From contig JAFLCB010000004.1 in assembly GCA_017302795.1 (NCBI GenBank), forward strand, positions 124,001-188,000: a stretch of 64,000 nucleotides of DNA. Reading direction: 5' to 3'. Both the position numbers and the translations under genes were made by a program. Under the pieces are notes generated by a model that worked only from the letters and a program-made list of their open reading frames with translations, did no database searches and had not been told where the DNA came from. This DNA comes from Deltaproteobacteria bacterium. Lineage in GTDB: Bacteria; Bdellovibrionota; Bdellovibrionia; Bdellovibrionales; JAMPXM01. Of the stretch, positions 1 through 8,838 are shown in pieces; within the stretch, counting starts at the first letter, position 1; each line of letters starts with the position of its first letter.

Positions 1-2
1 TG

Positions 3-689
3 TTCCTTGCTATAGGATTTGAGACCACTGCTCCAGGAACAGCAATCCTGCTTAAGAAGCTTCGCGAAAAAATGTTGAAAAACGTTTCAGTCCTTTGCTT
101 ACACGTTTTGACTCCACCTGCCGTTCACGCTGTCATGCACGGACTCGATGAAGGCCTTCGTCCGCAGGCACTGATTGGACCCGGACATGTTTCGCTTGTG
201 ACCGGGACCGAGCTCTACCCAGCAATTGCAAAACAGTATTCCGTACCAGTCGTCATTAGTGGCTTTGAAGGAAATGACCTCATTCAATCGATTTCACTTT
301 GCCTGCATTCACTTGTGAACCGAAAATTCGAAGTCATCAACCAATACACGCGGGCACTCAAAAATTCTCAACAAGAACCACATCGTATGCTGATGAAAGA
401 AGTCTTCCAAACTCGCAAGTCTTTTTCATGGAGAGGCCTCGGGGATGTGCCCGATTCAGCGCTGATGCTGCAGGACGATTGGGCTCCGTGGGATGCAGAG
501 AGAAAGTACTCTCTTCAGTACCGGGAGGTTCCCGAACATCCCGCCTGCCAATGTTCAGAAATTCTTCGAGCGCGAAAATCTCCTAAAGACTGTCGACTGT
601 TTGGCAAGGCCTGCACGCCTAGCCGTCCGTTAGGAGCTTGTATGGTTTCATCTGAAGGAGCTTGCAGTGCCTACTATCAAGCACAATGA
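3..689 (+). CDS. hypD: HypD, hydrogenase maturation protein (5' end cut by window)
   Basis: HypD with HypC carries the Fe(CN)2CO unit that is built for the active site of [NiFe] hydrogenases in the cytoplasm. The reading frame is open from base 3, so only the last 228 residues are present. It begins inside the conserved AIGFETTAP stretch. Near the C-terminus the iron-sulfur cysteines are recognisable (CQCSEIL, then DCRLFGKACTPSRPLGACMVSSEGAC), matching the family. The 3' end overlaps hypE by 23 nt, as expected for a hyp operon. The hydrogenase structural genes are not visible here and would lie to the left. Confidence 0.95.
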   Translation, partial: FLAIGFETTAPGTAILLKKLREKMLKNVSVLCLHVLTPPAVHAVMHGLDEGLRPQALIGPGHVSLVTGTELYPAIAKQYSVPVVISGFEGNDLIQSISLCLHSLVNRKFEVINQYTRALKNSQQEPHRMLMKEVFQTRKSFSWRGLGDVPDSALMLQDDWAPWDAERKYSLQYREVPEHPACQCSEILRARKSPKDCRLFGKACTPSRPLGACMVSSEGACSAYYQAQ

Positions 690-1719
690 ACAGCGACTCA
701 ATATGAACGGGTCAATCACAACAGCCCATGGGACCGGTGGTCCCACCAGCCATCAGCTTATCGACGAGCTTTTCAAAAAACACCTCGCCGGAAAAAATCT
801 ATCCCCTCACGATGCCGCCGCATTCTCCGCAAAAGGCGGAAATGTGATTGTGACCACGGACACTCACGTCGTTGATCCGATTATTTTTCCTGGTGGAGAC
901 ATCGGCCGACTTTCTATCACAGGAGTGGTCAATGATCTTTTAACTCGAGCCGGACAAGCCAAATATATAAGCCTCGGCTTTATTCTGGAAGAGGGTCTTG
1001 AACTCCGAACACTTGAATTCGTCCTCACGAGCATGGGTAAAACCATGCGCGAATGCGGTATCGAACTTCTTTGCGCGGATACCAAAGTGATCGGAGGGCG
1101 CGGCAAAACGCCTGGGATGATGATATCAAGTACACTCTTTGGCGAACCCCTTGCGTCCGGTATTTCAATGACCGGCCCACAGCCCATGGATCAAGTCATT
1201 GTCACCGGACCAGTCGGCTCGCACGGGCTAGCGATCCTTCAGGCACGGGAAGGTCTTCCATTTTCAACGACGATTCATTCAGATTGCGCACCGCTAGTCG
1301 ACTTGATCGCTCCTATTTTGCTCGAATCAAATTCGATTCATTATATGCGAGACCCAACTCGTGGCGGAGTTACCGGAGTCCTTCACGAGCTCGCACGGCA
1401 ATTCAGTCTCAGTTTCGAACTTTTCGAGTCAGGAAATGACGGTGTAGCTCCTACGATTCCTCACGTTCGCGCAGGACTAGAAATTCTTGGATTAGATCCT
1501 CTCGAGGTTGCCAACGAGGGCGTCATGCTGATCTTCGCTTCCCAAGATGATGCCGGGCAATTGGTGTCTCGACTGCAACAGCACCCTCTCGGAAGGCAAG
1601 CCCGCATTATTGGCTCCGTTAAGCCAAAGGGTGAATTTCCGCTCACTCTTAAGACAGCACTTGGCGGTCACCGCCTCGCTCCGTGGCCAGAGGGATTAAA
1701 CCTCCCCAGAATTTGCTGA
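667..1719 (+). CDS. hypE: HypE, carbamoyl dehydratase of hydrogenase maturation
   Basis: HypE dehydrates the carbamoyl group on its own C-terminal cysteine to thiocyanate, the source of the CN ligands of the NiFe site. The 350-residue protein has the N-terminal AHGTGG signature, the central VNDLL and CADTKVIGG motifs, the MRDPTRGGVTGVLHELA motif and ends in PRIC, with the required terminal Cys. I chose the GTG start at 667 because AAGGAG at 655-660 is placed six bases upstream; an ATG at 703 has no such site. The gene is translationally coupled to hypD through the overlap. Confidence 0.95.
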   Translation: MPTIKHNEQRLNMNGSITTAHGTGGPTSHQLIDELFKKHLAGKNLSPHDAAAFSAKGGNVIVTTDTHVVDPIIFPGGDIGRLSITGVVNDLLTRAGQAKYISLGFILEEGLELRTLEFVLTSMGKTMRECGIELLCADTKVIGGRGKTPGMMISSTLFGEPLASGISMTGPQPMDQVIVTGPVGSHGLAILQAREGLPFSTTIHSDCAPLVDLIAPILLESNSIHYMRDPTRGGVTGVLHELARQFSLSFELFESGNDGVAPTIPHVRAGLEILGLDPLEVANEGVMLIFASQDDAGQLVSRLQQHPLGRQARIIGSVKPKGEFPLTLKTALGGHRLAPWPEGLNLPRIC

Positions 1720-1749
1720 CATCCAGTGGACTGATAAGCTTCAATAAAA

Positions 1750-2928
1750 ATGATGCACTCAAAATCCAAGACAGAAAAGTCTTCAGGCATTTCTCCCGCC
1801 AGGAAAAGAGCCATCGTCGCGACGTTTTTGATAATTTCAGTCGTGACGATAGCCGGAGCAGTCCGAAAGGTTCTCGATGGCAATCATGTCGCAAAACCAC
1901 CGGTCAAAGAAGTGCCATCGGGAAAAAATATGTTAGAAGATTCCTCCCCCAAAATTCACGGGCCTAGCCTCAGCGAATCAACGTCGCCGACACCAGTTGC
2001 AAGTGTTGCAAGTCGCGAACCTGATGGTGTTGAGCTGTCAGAAGTGCTTATAAAAGACGACGCCTGCCGACTGATGGCGCTCATTGAAGGAGACAAACAA
2101 ACGCCAGTCGAACTCTACCTTCTCTCGACTCCTTTTCGCGCACTCTACGAAGATTATCGGGAAGTTCTGCTCGGTTACGAAATACCGAGCACAAACCTCA
2201 GCAGATTCTACCTCGGACTCGCCCATGCCGATTTGCTTAATAAAGGTGGATGGAAAAATCCTTTCAAAAAATCGTATGCGCGCGCCGCGCGAATTCTTCT
2301 AGATCTCGCACGTACGGACGCTGGAAATGCCGCCCCCGCCGCTTTTGCGCTCATAGTTCTCGAAGCGGCTTTGATCGAAAATGATTCACAGCTAGGAATT
2401 TCGGAATCAGAAAAAACGGAAGCGATCGAGCTCCTTCTGCAGGCCACAAAGTTTGACTCGTACACCCTTGGCTACGTTCGAAATTTAGCAGCGATTGACG
2501 ATCAGCGAGCGACTTCACTTCTCTTACGCGCACAGCACCTTACCAATCTGGCTATACCAGACTGGGTGGAGTTTAAGACGCGATGGGGCCAGTCTCAAGC
2601 CCTGACGTCAGCAGAGAAGCTAAAAATCGTCGACCTCATTGCAGCGAATGCACAAAACGCAAAAAAGCCTTCTAACCATTTAGGATATTCCTACATGGAA
2701 AGCGCGGTCGCCCGAAGCCTTGCTGGCAGTGCGCGGGCCTACCAAACTCCTGAACAAATCGACAACGCTTTTCCAGATTCGAAAACGACTAATTTGGAAA
2801 CCTTCACTGAAGCCAATACATTTAAAAAGCCTTGCGGCGATCCGAAGACGGATCCTATGACAGTTGCCTTGCGGACCTACGTCAAAGAACTTCACCGTCT
2901 TGATGCTGGCCTTGGAGTTAGCTTTTAG
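1750..2928 (+). CDS. membrane-anchored helical protein of unknown function
   Basis: I do not recognise this 392-residue protein. Residues 21-38 form one hydrophobic segment after a Lys/Arg-rich start, so it is probably anchored in the inner membrane with the bulk in the periplasm. A Pro/Ser/Thr-rich linker follows (about 50-95). The remainder is Ala/Leu-rich and looks like helical hairpins of the TPR kind, which is inference from composition only. It begins 30 nt after hypE on the same strand, so it may be cotranscribed, but nothing ties it to hydrogenase assembly. No good ribosome binding site is seen; adjacent ATG ATG codons open the frame. Confidence 0.75.
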   Translation: MMHSKSKTEKSSGISPARKRAIVATFLIISVVTIAGAVRKVLDGNHVAKPPVKEVPSGKNMLEDSSPKIHGPSLSESTSPTPVASVASREPDGVELSEVLIKDDACRLMALIEGDKQTPVELYLLSTPFRALYEDYREVLLGYEIPSTNLSRFYLGLAHADLLNKGGWKNPFKKSYARAARILLDLARTDAGNAAPAAFALIVLEAALIENDSQLGISESEKTEAIELLLQATKFDSYTLGYVRNLAAIDDQRATSLLLRAQHLTNLAIPDWVEFKTRWGQSQALTSAEKLKIVDLIAANAQNAKKPSNHLGYSYMESAVARSLAGSARAYQTPEQIDNAFPDSKTTNLETFTEANTFKKPCGDPKTDPMTVALRTYVKELHRLDAGLGVSF

Positions 2929-3112
2929 CCGCAGGAATGCCCTCCATCGCTACTTCGGTGCGTATTTACGTCACCCCGGCAATGCTCAAATTCAATTCAT
3001 TTGAATCGACAAACCTCAATCCTCCTCCAGGCGCTGGCCCCGGCTGTGCACTTCCGGATCGTTGATTGAATCGCGACGGCCGCAAACAAATTTTCCAAGG
3101 ACAAAAACTGAT

Positions 3113-3775
3113 ATGAAATCGATTTTTGCATTCTCAGTTATCACTTTTTTGTCGGTTACCAATGCATTTGCTCATATCGGGTTCGGCAATGATTACGAGT
3201 GTGACGATAGCTATGAGAAAAGCTGTTTTCTACAGTTTAATTCCCAACGTGTTGCACGCCTTTTTTTTCGTGGTACACCTGCAGAACTTGGCGAGAATTG
3301 CGACGGTCAAACCTTGAAATTAGGACAGCAAATCCTTGCTGCCGAAAAGCTTCTTGGTCTCAACCGTGGCGATCTCAAGTACAGTGCACCTCATGTTCGT
3401 TTCGAGGGTGAAAATAGAGTCGCCAAGAGACTCGAATGCGCTTACGTCGTGTGGTCCGATCGTAAAGACCTTCGTTTTTCGTTAGAGAAATTGAATTCAC
3501 GCTGGTGGACGAACGCTGAAGAACAAGCGGGCATTTGTATGGACGACGTGCGAAAAGCAGAAGCGATACCGGGCTCAATCGGTGCCGGTCGCGGAATGAG
3601 CGGCTCGCTAACTCAAGGTGAAATGTGTGCAAGCCAATACCTGATGCCAGGACTAGACCGAATCGGAGAAGATCTGAACGGCAATCCAAAGATTATCAAG
3701 TATGGTACCCGTGAATATTCTCAGCCCGATCAAACGAAATCTCAATCAAGGCCTCGAACTGAATATCAGCCGTAA
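3113..3775 (+). CDS. secreted cysteine-containing protein of unknown function
   Basis: A 220-residue protein with a clear Sec signal peptide (residues 1-19, ending NAFA before HIGFG). I start at ATG 3113, which follows an AAGGA-like site and places the signal peptide at the N-terminus; the frame is open further upstream. The mature part has several spaced cysteines (CDD, CFL, CDG, CAYV, CMDD, CASQ), which suggests disulfides in the periplasm or outside the cell. The tail is polar and rich in Gln, Ser and Pro. I do not recognise a family. The gene is monocistronic and ends just before a strong terminator. Confidence 0.75.
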   Translation: MKSIFAFSVITFLSVTNAFAHIGFGNDYECDDSYEKSCFLQFNSQRVARLFFRGTPAELGENCDGQTLKLGQQILAAEKLLGLNRGDLKYSAPHVRFEGENRVAKRLECAYVVWSDRKDLRFSLEKLNSRWWTNAEEQAGICMDDVRKAEAIPGSIGAGRGMSGSLTQGEMCASQYLMPGLDRIGEDLNGNPKIIKYGTREYSQPDQTKSQSRPRTEYQP

Positions 3776-3801
3776 AATAAACTCGAACTAACTCGAAAAA
3801 A

Positions 3802-3832
3802 AAGCCAAGTCAGACTTATGCTGACTTGGCTT
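3802..3832. terminator. bidirectional intrinsic terminator
   Basis: Perfect 12-bp inverted repeat (3802-3813 with 3821-3832) around a 7-nt loop. It has an A tract on the left and a TTTT tract on the right, so it can stop transcription from both the secreted-protein gene on the left and infC on the right, which converge here. Confidence 0.9.
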
Positions 3833-3857
3833 TTCTTCACGTCAAAAAAATCGGCCG

Positions 3858-4769
3858 CTATTCTTTCTCAGCCGACTCTTTTGCTGTCGCAGCGGTTCCT
3901 GCTTCAGCAGGCTTTTCTGCTAGCTTTTTCTTTTCGTACTCTTTGATCTTTGCTGGGTCTGGAGCAAGAAGAACGAAAAGCTGCTTACCTTCCATTTTAG
4001 GATTAGACTCCACCGACGCAATGTCGCCGAGGGCTGCGATTACTTTTTGAAGTAGCCCCATGCCAAGTTCTTGGTGAGCCATCTCGCGACCATAAAAGCG
4101 AAGATTCACTTTTACTTTGTCACCGTCGAGCAAAAAGCCACGTGCAGAACGCATCTTCACATCGAGATCGTGCTGATCCGTACGAGGACGCAGTTGAATC
4201 TCTTTGATCACGATAACCGTTTGATTTTTACGGGCTTCGTGTTCCTTCTTTTTCAACTCATACTTGTACTTACCGTAATCAGTAATCTTACAAGTTGGCG
4301 GCTTCGCGGTCGGAGCGACCTCGATCAGATCGAGACCTTTGGCTTCGGCCATTTTCAAAGCTTCGAACGGAGGGAAAATTCCAAGCATCGTTCCGTCGTC
4401 ATCGATGACGCGAACTTCAGGAGCTCGAATTTCGCGGTTCACACGCGGCCCGTCTTTTTGAACCTGAGGTCCACGACTTCGTGGGCCACGGTCAAACTGT
4501 GGCCGTCCGCCAGCGCCGCCGGGACCACCACTTGGTGCACCGCCACCGCCGAAACCACCGCCGCCACCACCACCAAAGCCGCCGGGACGCGGTCCCTGGC
4601 CTGGCGCAGCTGGCGTAATGGGACTTACTCCACCGCTACCGCTTGGAACTGGACGAATAGGTGAAGAGCCACTGCTGGCGCCTCCTGCTCCTACGGGAGT
4701 AATGGGACTTGGACGTGGTGGACTTTGTCCTGGGCCGCCTGGTGGGCGGTCGAAACCATTCGAACTAAT
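3858..4769 (-). CDS. infC: translation initiation factor IF-3 with long Gly/Pro-rich N-terminal extension, ATT start
   Basis: IF3 binds the 30S subunit, prevents premature joining of the 50S and proofreads the start codon. The canonical two-domain factor begins near residue 109 (RVNREIRAPEVRVIDDDG) and runs to about residue 280, followed by a Lys/Glu/Ala tail. Before it lie about 108 residues of Gly/Pro/Ser-rich low-complexity sequence, making 303 residues against about 180 for the usual factor. The start is assigned to ATT (4769-4767, minus strand) six bases after AGGAGG (4781-4776). Its last T is the first T of the thrS stop TAG. A rare AUU start is known in enterobacterial infC, where IF3 represses its own translation. 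No rpmI or rplT follows; a terminator does. Confidence 0.92.
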   Translation of the reverse strand: MSSNGFDRPPGGPGQSPPRPSPITPVGAGGASSGSSPIRPVPSGSGGVSPITPAAPGQGPRPGGFGGGGGGGFGGGGAPSGGPGGAGGRPQFDRGPRSRGPQVQKDGPRVNREIRAPEVRVIDDDGTMLGIFPPFEALKMAEAKGLDLIEVAPTAKPPTCKITDYGKYKYELKKKEHEARKNQTVIVIKEIQLRPRTDQHDLDVKMRSARGFLLDGDKVKVNLRFYGREMAHQELGMGLLQKVIAALGDIASVESNPKMEGKQLFVLLAPDPAKIKEYEKKKLAEKPAEAGTAATAKESAEKE

Positions 4770-6825
4770 GACGAACCTCCTGGTTGGTTGAAGAACTGCC
4801 TGAAGCTTTTTGAGCTTCCGTCTCGGCAGGCAGAGCCTGCTCGGCAATGAGACTAGCGAGAGTACGTTCTTTTAATTCACGCTCAAGAAGCTGAACGAAT
4901 TGATCAAACGGCATGCCGTTGATATTTCGCCCGTCGTTCAACCGAACTGTGACCGTTCGGTTTTGAACTTCTTGATCGCCCACGACTAGCATGTACGGAA
5001 TTTTCTGCAGCTGAGCTTCGCGAATTTTGAAACCAAGTTTTTCATTTCGCGCATCGTATTCAGCACGGACGCCAAAATCGCGAAGCGTCTTCAAACATTC
5101 ATTTGAATAAAGGTCTTGCTTGTCGGTGACATTCATCACCACCACTTGCACAGGCGCAAGCCATGTTGGAAGTTTGCCGCTAGTGTGTTCAAGATAAACA
5201 CCAATGAATCGCTCAAGCGAACCTAAAATCGCACGATGAAGCATGACCGGGCGATGCGCCTGATTGTCTTCGCCCACATATTCAAGGTTGAAAGCCTCTG
5301 GCAAATTGTAATCAATTTGGATTGTTCCAAGTTGCCAGCTGCGGCCGATGGCATCGACAAAATGAATTTCAACTTTCGGTCCGTAGAAAGCCCCTTCTCC
5401 AGGGCTGATTCCATATTTCAGACCCAAGCTTTCAAGGCCCTTCATCAGAGCTCCTTCAGCTTCATCCCAGATTTCGTCGGTCCCCATGCGGTTCGCGGGG
5501 CGGGTTGCAACGAGAAGTTTGAATTCTGTCATGCCGAGAATTTCATAAGTGCGCATCGTGAGTTTCATGAAGTCCACTATCTCGGACTGCATCTGTGCAC
5601 GCGTACAAAAAATATGGGCGTCGTCTTGGCAGAAAGTTCGGACTCGAGTTAGACCGTGCATAACGCCTGATCGTTCGAAACGATGAAGTCGTCCGAAGTC
5701 AGCAATTCTGAGCGGAAGATCTCGATAGGAATGTTTTTCTGCGCCAAACATCAAACAATGCGAAGGACAGTTCATTGGCTTCATCGAGGCCTGACGTTCA
5801 TCCACACCTTCGACAACATCCTTTTGCGCCGACTTGTCGATCGCCGCAAAATACATATTTTCGCGGTAATTTTGGTAGTGGCCGGAAGTTTTGAAAAGTT
5901 CGATGTCAAAAACCTGAGGCGTGATCACTTCTTGATAACCAAATTCGCGATACAAATCGCGCATCAATGCAACAAGCTGATTGTAGATCATCGCGCCTTT
6001 GCCTGTAAAAAATGGCGATCCAGGCGCGTAGGGATGAAACATGAAAAGCCCTAGATCTTTTCCGAGCTTTCGATGGTCCCGCTTCTTCGCCTCTTCCAAC
6101 CGGGAAAGATATTGATCGAGTTCTTTCTTATCTGCAAATGCCGTCGCATATACACGCTGAAGCTGTTCCCGCTTTTCGTCGGCACGCCAGTAAGCACCAG
6201 CAATCGACATCAACTTCACCGCCTTGATTTGGCCTGTGCGTTGAATGTGCGGCCCACGGCAAAGGTCAAACCACTGATCGCCGTTGTGATAGACACCAAC
6301 AGTCTTTGTCCCCGTCTTCGCAACAATGTCGTCTATCAGTTCAAGTTTGAACTTCTCACCCAATTTTTGAAACGTGGCTTTCGCTTGTTCCGCGGGAATT
6401 TCTTCACGTTTGATTTCAAGATCAGCCGCGATGATTTCCATCATCTTTTTTTCGATCTTTTCAAAATCATCTGGGGAAAAGGTTCGAGGGCTATCAAAGT
6501 CGTAATAGAATCCGTTTTCAACGACCGGACCAATCGTCACTTTCACATCTGGCCAGAGTGCTTGAACAGCTTGCGCCATCACGTGGGCTGCTGAGTGACG
6601 AATGACTTCTAGGCCTTCGGGTGATTTCGAAGTGATGATTTCGATTTTAGTGCCATTGGGAACAGGTGTTCGTAAATCTACAATATCTTTAGTTCCGTTG
6701 AACTTTGCACCCAGCGTCGCCTTCGCAAGCCCTGCACCTATACGCGCGGCCACTTCAAGCACAGTCGGTTGCGAATCAAAGCCAATTTGCTTCCCATCCG
6801 GGAGAGTAATTTGAAATGAGCTCAT
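4765..6825 (-). CDS. thrS: threonyl-tRNA synthetase
   Basis: Class II synthetase that charges tRNA-Thr in the cytoplasm. Order seen: TGS domain (residues 1-60, starting FQITLPDGKQIGF), the editing domain with HSAAHVMAQAV and the CRGPHI motif, the class II catalytic core (GSPFFTGKGAMIYNQL, the MNCPSHCLMF zinc-ligand region, RVRTFCQDDAHIF) and the anticodon-binding domain at the end. I place the start at ATG 6825 (686 residues) because the TGS domain begins at once; ATG 6849 would add eight residues, and neither has a clear ribosome binding site. It is cotranscribed and translationally coupled with infC. Confidence 0.96.
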   Translation of the reverse strand: MSSFQITLPDGKQIGFDSQPTVLEVAARIGAGLAKATLGAKFNGTKDIVDLRTPVPNGTKIEIITSKSPEGLEVIRHSAAHVMAQAVQALWPDVKVTIGPVVENGFYYDFDSPRTFSPDDFEKIEKKMMEIIAADLEIKREEIPAEQAKATFQKLGEKFKLELIDDIVAKTGTKTVGVYHNGDQWFDLCRGPHIQRTGQIKAVKLMSIAGAYWRADEKREQLQRVYATAFADKKELDQYLSRLEEAKKRDHRKLGKDLGLFMFHPYAPGSPFFTGKGAMIYNQLVALMRDLYREFGYQEVITPQVFDIELFKTSGHYQNYRENMYFAAIDKSAQKDVVEGVDERQASMKPMNCPSHCLMFGAEKHSYRDLPLRIADFGRLHRFERSGVMHGLTRVRTFCQDDAHIFCTRAQMQSEIVDFMKLTMRTYEILGMTEFKLLVATRPANRMGTDEIWDEAEGALMKGLESLGLKYGISPGEGAFYGPKVEIHFVDAIGRSWQLGTIQIDYNLPEAFNLEYVGEDNQAHRPVMLHRAILGSLERFIGVYLEHTSGKLPTWLAPVQVVVMNVTDKQDLYSNECLKTLRDFGVRAEYDARNEKLGFKIREAQLQKIPYMLVVGDQEVQNRTVTVRLNDGRNINGMPFDQFVQLLERELKERTLASLIAEQALPAETEAQKASGSSSTNQEVRH

Positions 6826-6930
6826 GAAACGCGTACGCGAATCATGCATGCACTGCTCGGTTTTCTGCAGGGCGCATTTTTTACGGCAAGAAGTTGGTTA
6901 GAAAAATTCATCAATGCAAACATCCGGGAC

Positions 6931-6959
6931 AGAATAGAAGATTTCAATCTAGTTTTCAA
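6931..6959 (-). promoter_or_regulatory. probable sigma-70 promoter for thrS-infC
   Basis: On the minus strand, TTGAAA (6959-6954) is separated by exactly 17 bases from TATTCT (6936-6931), in the divergent gap upstream of thrS. Good match to the housekeeping consensus; no experimental support. Confidence 0.55.
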
Positions 6960-7092
6960 GGCGGTCTGAACTCTCCCGCCTCTGAGTTAAAGATGCAATC
7001 AAAATTCACTCTAAAAACTGGAAAAACTCAATATTTACAAGATGGTGAGAGGTCGATGGACAACACGAGCGCCTAACGCTACCAAACGTCCC

Positions 7093-7545
7093 ATGGACTC
7101 GAAATTGCGCCAGATGAAGCCTGGCTGCCTCGTTGAAGCCAACCGGCTTGCTGAAATTCATGAAAATGCTCCTAGCCAATGGTTAGGCGGCTATGTTCCT
7201 TCCGCCGAAGTCATTGGTCTAAGGACGGAAGAGTTCCTAAAAGTAAGCCAGCAGTTAGATCGAACACTTTTATTGATTGCCGAAAGCAACGGCGAAATTT
7301 CCGGCTTTCATTGGGTTGATAAAGAGGGCCACGCAGCCCATATAAAATCACTATGGGTGGCGGAGTCGCATCGAAAGTCCGGCCTCGCTGCAACACTTAA
7401 AAGTGCCGGTGAAGCATGGGCCAAATCTAGGCACTTGAAGGAAATGGTGACCTCAGTCCACTTCACTAACAAACGAATGCTCGACATCAATCTCAGAAAT
7501 GGCTTTGTTCCTGGCTTCGTTCAAATGACAAAATCGCTTAGCTAA
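7093..7545 (+). CDS. GNAT-family N-acetyltransferase
   Basis: A 150-residue protein of the GNAT fold, which moves an acetyl group from acetyl-CoA to an amine. Visible elements are the strand pair LLLIAESNGEISGFHWVDK, the acetyl-CoA loop region (LWVAESHRKSGLAATLKSAGEAWAK, with a less regular form of the R-x-x-G-x-A/G motif) and the terminal N-x-x-M-L-x-x-N-x-x-x-GF element. The substrate cannot be told. I chose ATG 7093 because the fold begins soon after; ATG 7042 would add 17 unremarkable residues. It stands alone, divergent from thrS and convergent with the act operon. Confidence 0.8.
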   Translation: MDSKLRQMKPGCLVEANRLAEIHENAPSQWLGGYVPSAEVIGLRTEEFLKVSQQLDRTLLLIAESNGEISGFHWVDKEGHAAHIKSLWVAESHRKSGLAATLKSAGEAWAKSRHLKEMVTSVHFTNKRMLDINLRNGFVPGFVQMTKSLS

Positions 7546-7562
7546 ATCGAAATTTCCGAATC

Positions 7563-7589
7563 AAAAAAAAACCCCTGGTCTCCCAGAGG
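7563..7589 (-). terminator. intrinsic terminator of the act operon
   Basis: On the minus strand a 7-bp stem (7589-7583 with 7578-7572, one G-T pair) closes a 4-nt loop and is followed by a run of nine T, 35 nt after the actF stop codon. Confidence 0.8.
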
Positions 7590-7623
7590 CTTCTTTCCAG
7601 TTCATGCCGATTACAAATTTGTT

Positions 7624-8829
7624 TCAGTAGGAAACGTGGTGATGAATAGACTCCTGGATTCGCGGGTCTTTCACAGGAACAAGCTTGTTCTTCGAAAGGA
7701 ACGCCGTGACTGACCACAAGAACAAGCCACCAAACATCAGGAAGCTTCCAATTTCTTGGTAACCAAACTTTGGCGTGTAGGGATCAAGAGTCGGATAAAC
7801 CATCCAGTGAATGTCTACGTACTGCATGATCAAGATCAGCGTTGCCACCATTACTAAATGTCCCGGCGTTCGCTTCGCCCATCGTGGCAAAAGGAGTAAA
7901 AACGGAACAGCGAACTTCAATACCAACAGTGACAATGTGATCGCCATCCACCAGCCATTCGAGCGCGCCAGATAGAAAATGGTTTCCTCTGGCAAGTTCG
8001 CATACCAAATCAAAATGAACTGCGAAAAGCCAATGTAGGCCATAAAGACCGTGAAGCCTTTAAGGAATTTACCGATATCATGCAGGTGATCTTCAGAAAC
8101 CAAGCCTCGAAGCCAGCCTTTCTTCATTGCGTAAACAACAAAGATCACGAACATTGCGAGGAATGATTGAAACAATCCCGCAAAGTTGTAGATGCCCCAG
8201 ATGGTCGAAAACCAATGCGGTTGAAGCGACATCAGGACGTCTACGGTAAAGAGCGAGTACGAAATGGCGAAGAACAATACGAAGCCGATCGAAAGCGGGA
8301 CCGCTTTCAACGTCCATTTTGCGTCACCATCTTGATCTTGCTTAATGGAATTTCCAACGATCAATTTGGCAAAAACAAGCCAAACAGCGAACGCAACGAC
8401 CATTCGAATCGTAAATCCCGTCGCGTTCAAATACGCGGACTTTCCCTGGATGATGGCATCTGTCGCAACCACTTTAGGATCAAGCCACGTGTAGAGGTTC
8501 TTTGATCCAAGCAGCAGGACCACGGCACCTGCGGCCGCAATCGGAAGAAAGGCAGTGAAAGATTCGGCAATCCTTCGGACATTTACCGACCATCCAGCTT
8601 TCGCAATGTGCTGAATCGCCGTAAAGAACAATCCGCCCAACGCCAGATTGGTCCAGTACATGAACGCCGTGAGGTAACCGTGCCATGTGCGATCGTGGTC
8701 TTTGTAAAGGCCAAGAGCTAAAAGTGTGAGACCGATAAAAATCGCGACCGAATAAATCGTTCGAAGGCCTTTGCCCGCTACGAAGTGGCCCGGATTGATA
8801 GAGGCTGTGTGAGTCGACGCCGCTGCCAT
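7624..8829 (-). CDS. actF: ActF, alternative complex III NrfD-like membrane subunit
   Basis: A 401-residue, Trp-rich polytopic protein with about ten transmembrane segments, the last gene of the act operon. In alternative complex III (ACIII) ActC and ActF are the two large NrfD-like membrane subunits; the complex oxidises menaquinol or ubiquinol and passes electrons to c-type cytochromes in place of the bc1 complex. The assignment rests on length, topology and gene order. It starts 9 nt after the actE stop, with a GGAGAGGACA-type ribosome binding site. Confidence 0.88.
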   Translation of the reverse strand: MAAASTHTASINPGHFVAGKGLRTIYSVAIFIGLTLLALGLYKDHDRTWHGYLTAFMYWTNLALGGLFFTAIQHIAKAGWSVNVRRIAESFTAFLPIAAAGAVVLLLGSKNLYTWLDPKVVATDAIIQGKSAYLNATGFTIRMVVAFAVWLVFAKLIVGNSIKQDQDGDAKWTLKAVPLSIGFVLFFAISYSLFTVDVLMSLQPHWFSTIWGIYNFAGLFQSFLAMFVIFVVYAMKKGWLRGLVSEDHLHDIGKFLKGFTVFMAYIGFSQFILIWYANLPEETIFYLARSNGWWMAITLSLLVLKFAVPFLLLLPRWAKRTPGHLVMVATLILIMQYVDIHWMVYPTLDPYTPKFGYQEIGSFLMFGGLFLWSVTAFLSKNKLVPVKDPRIQESIHHHVSY

Positions 8830-8838
8830 TGTCCTCTC

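Noticed and set aside
4071-4664. 197-residue open frame on the plus strand
   Set aside because: It is the antisense shadow of the Gly/Pro-rich infC extension; it has Thr/Ala runs made by the same GC-rich repeats and no ribosome binding site.
5236-6594. Long plus-strand frames opposite thrS
   Set aside because: Antisense to a clearly conserved synthetase, with no recognisable motifs and poor start contexts.
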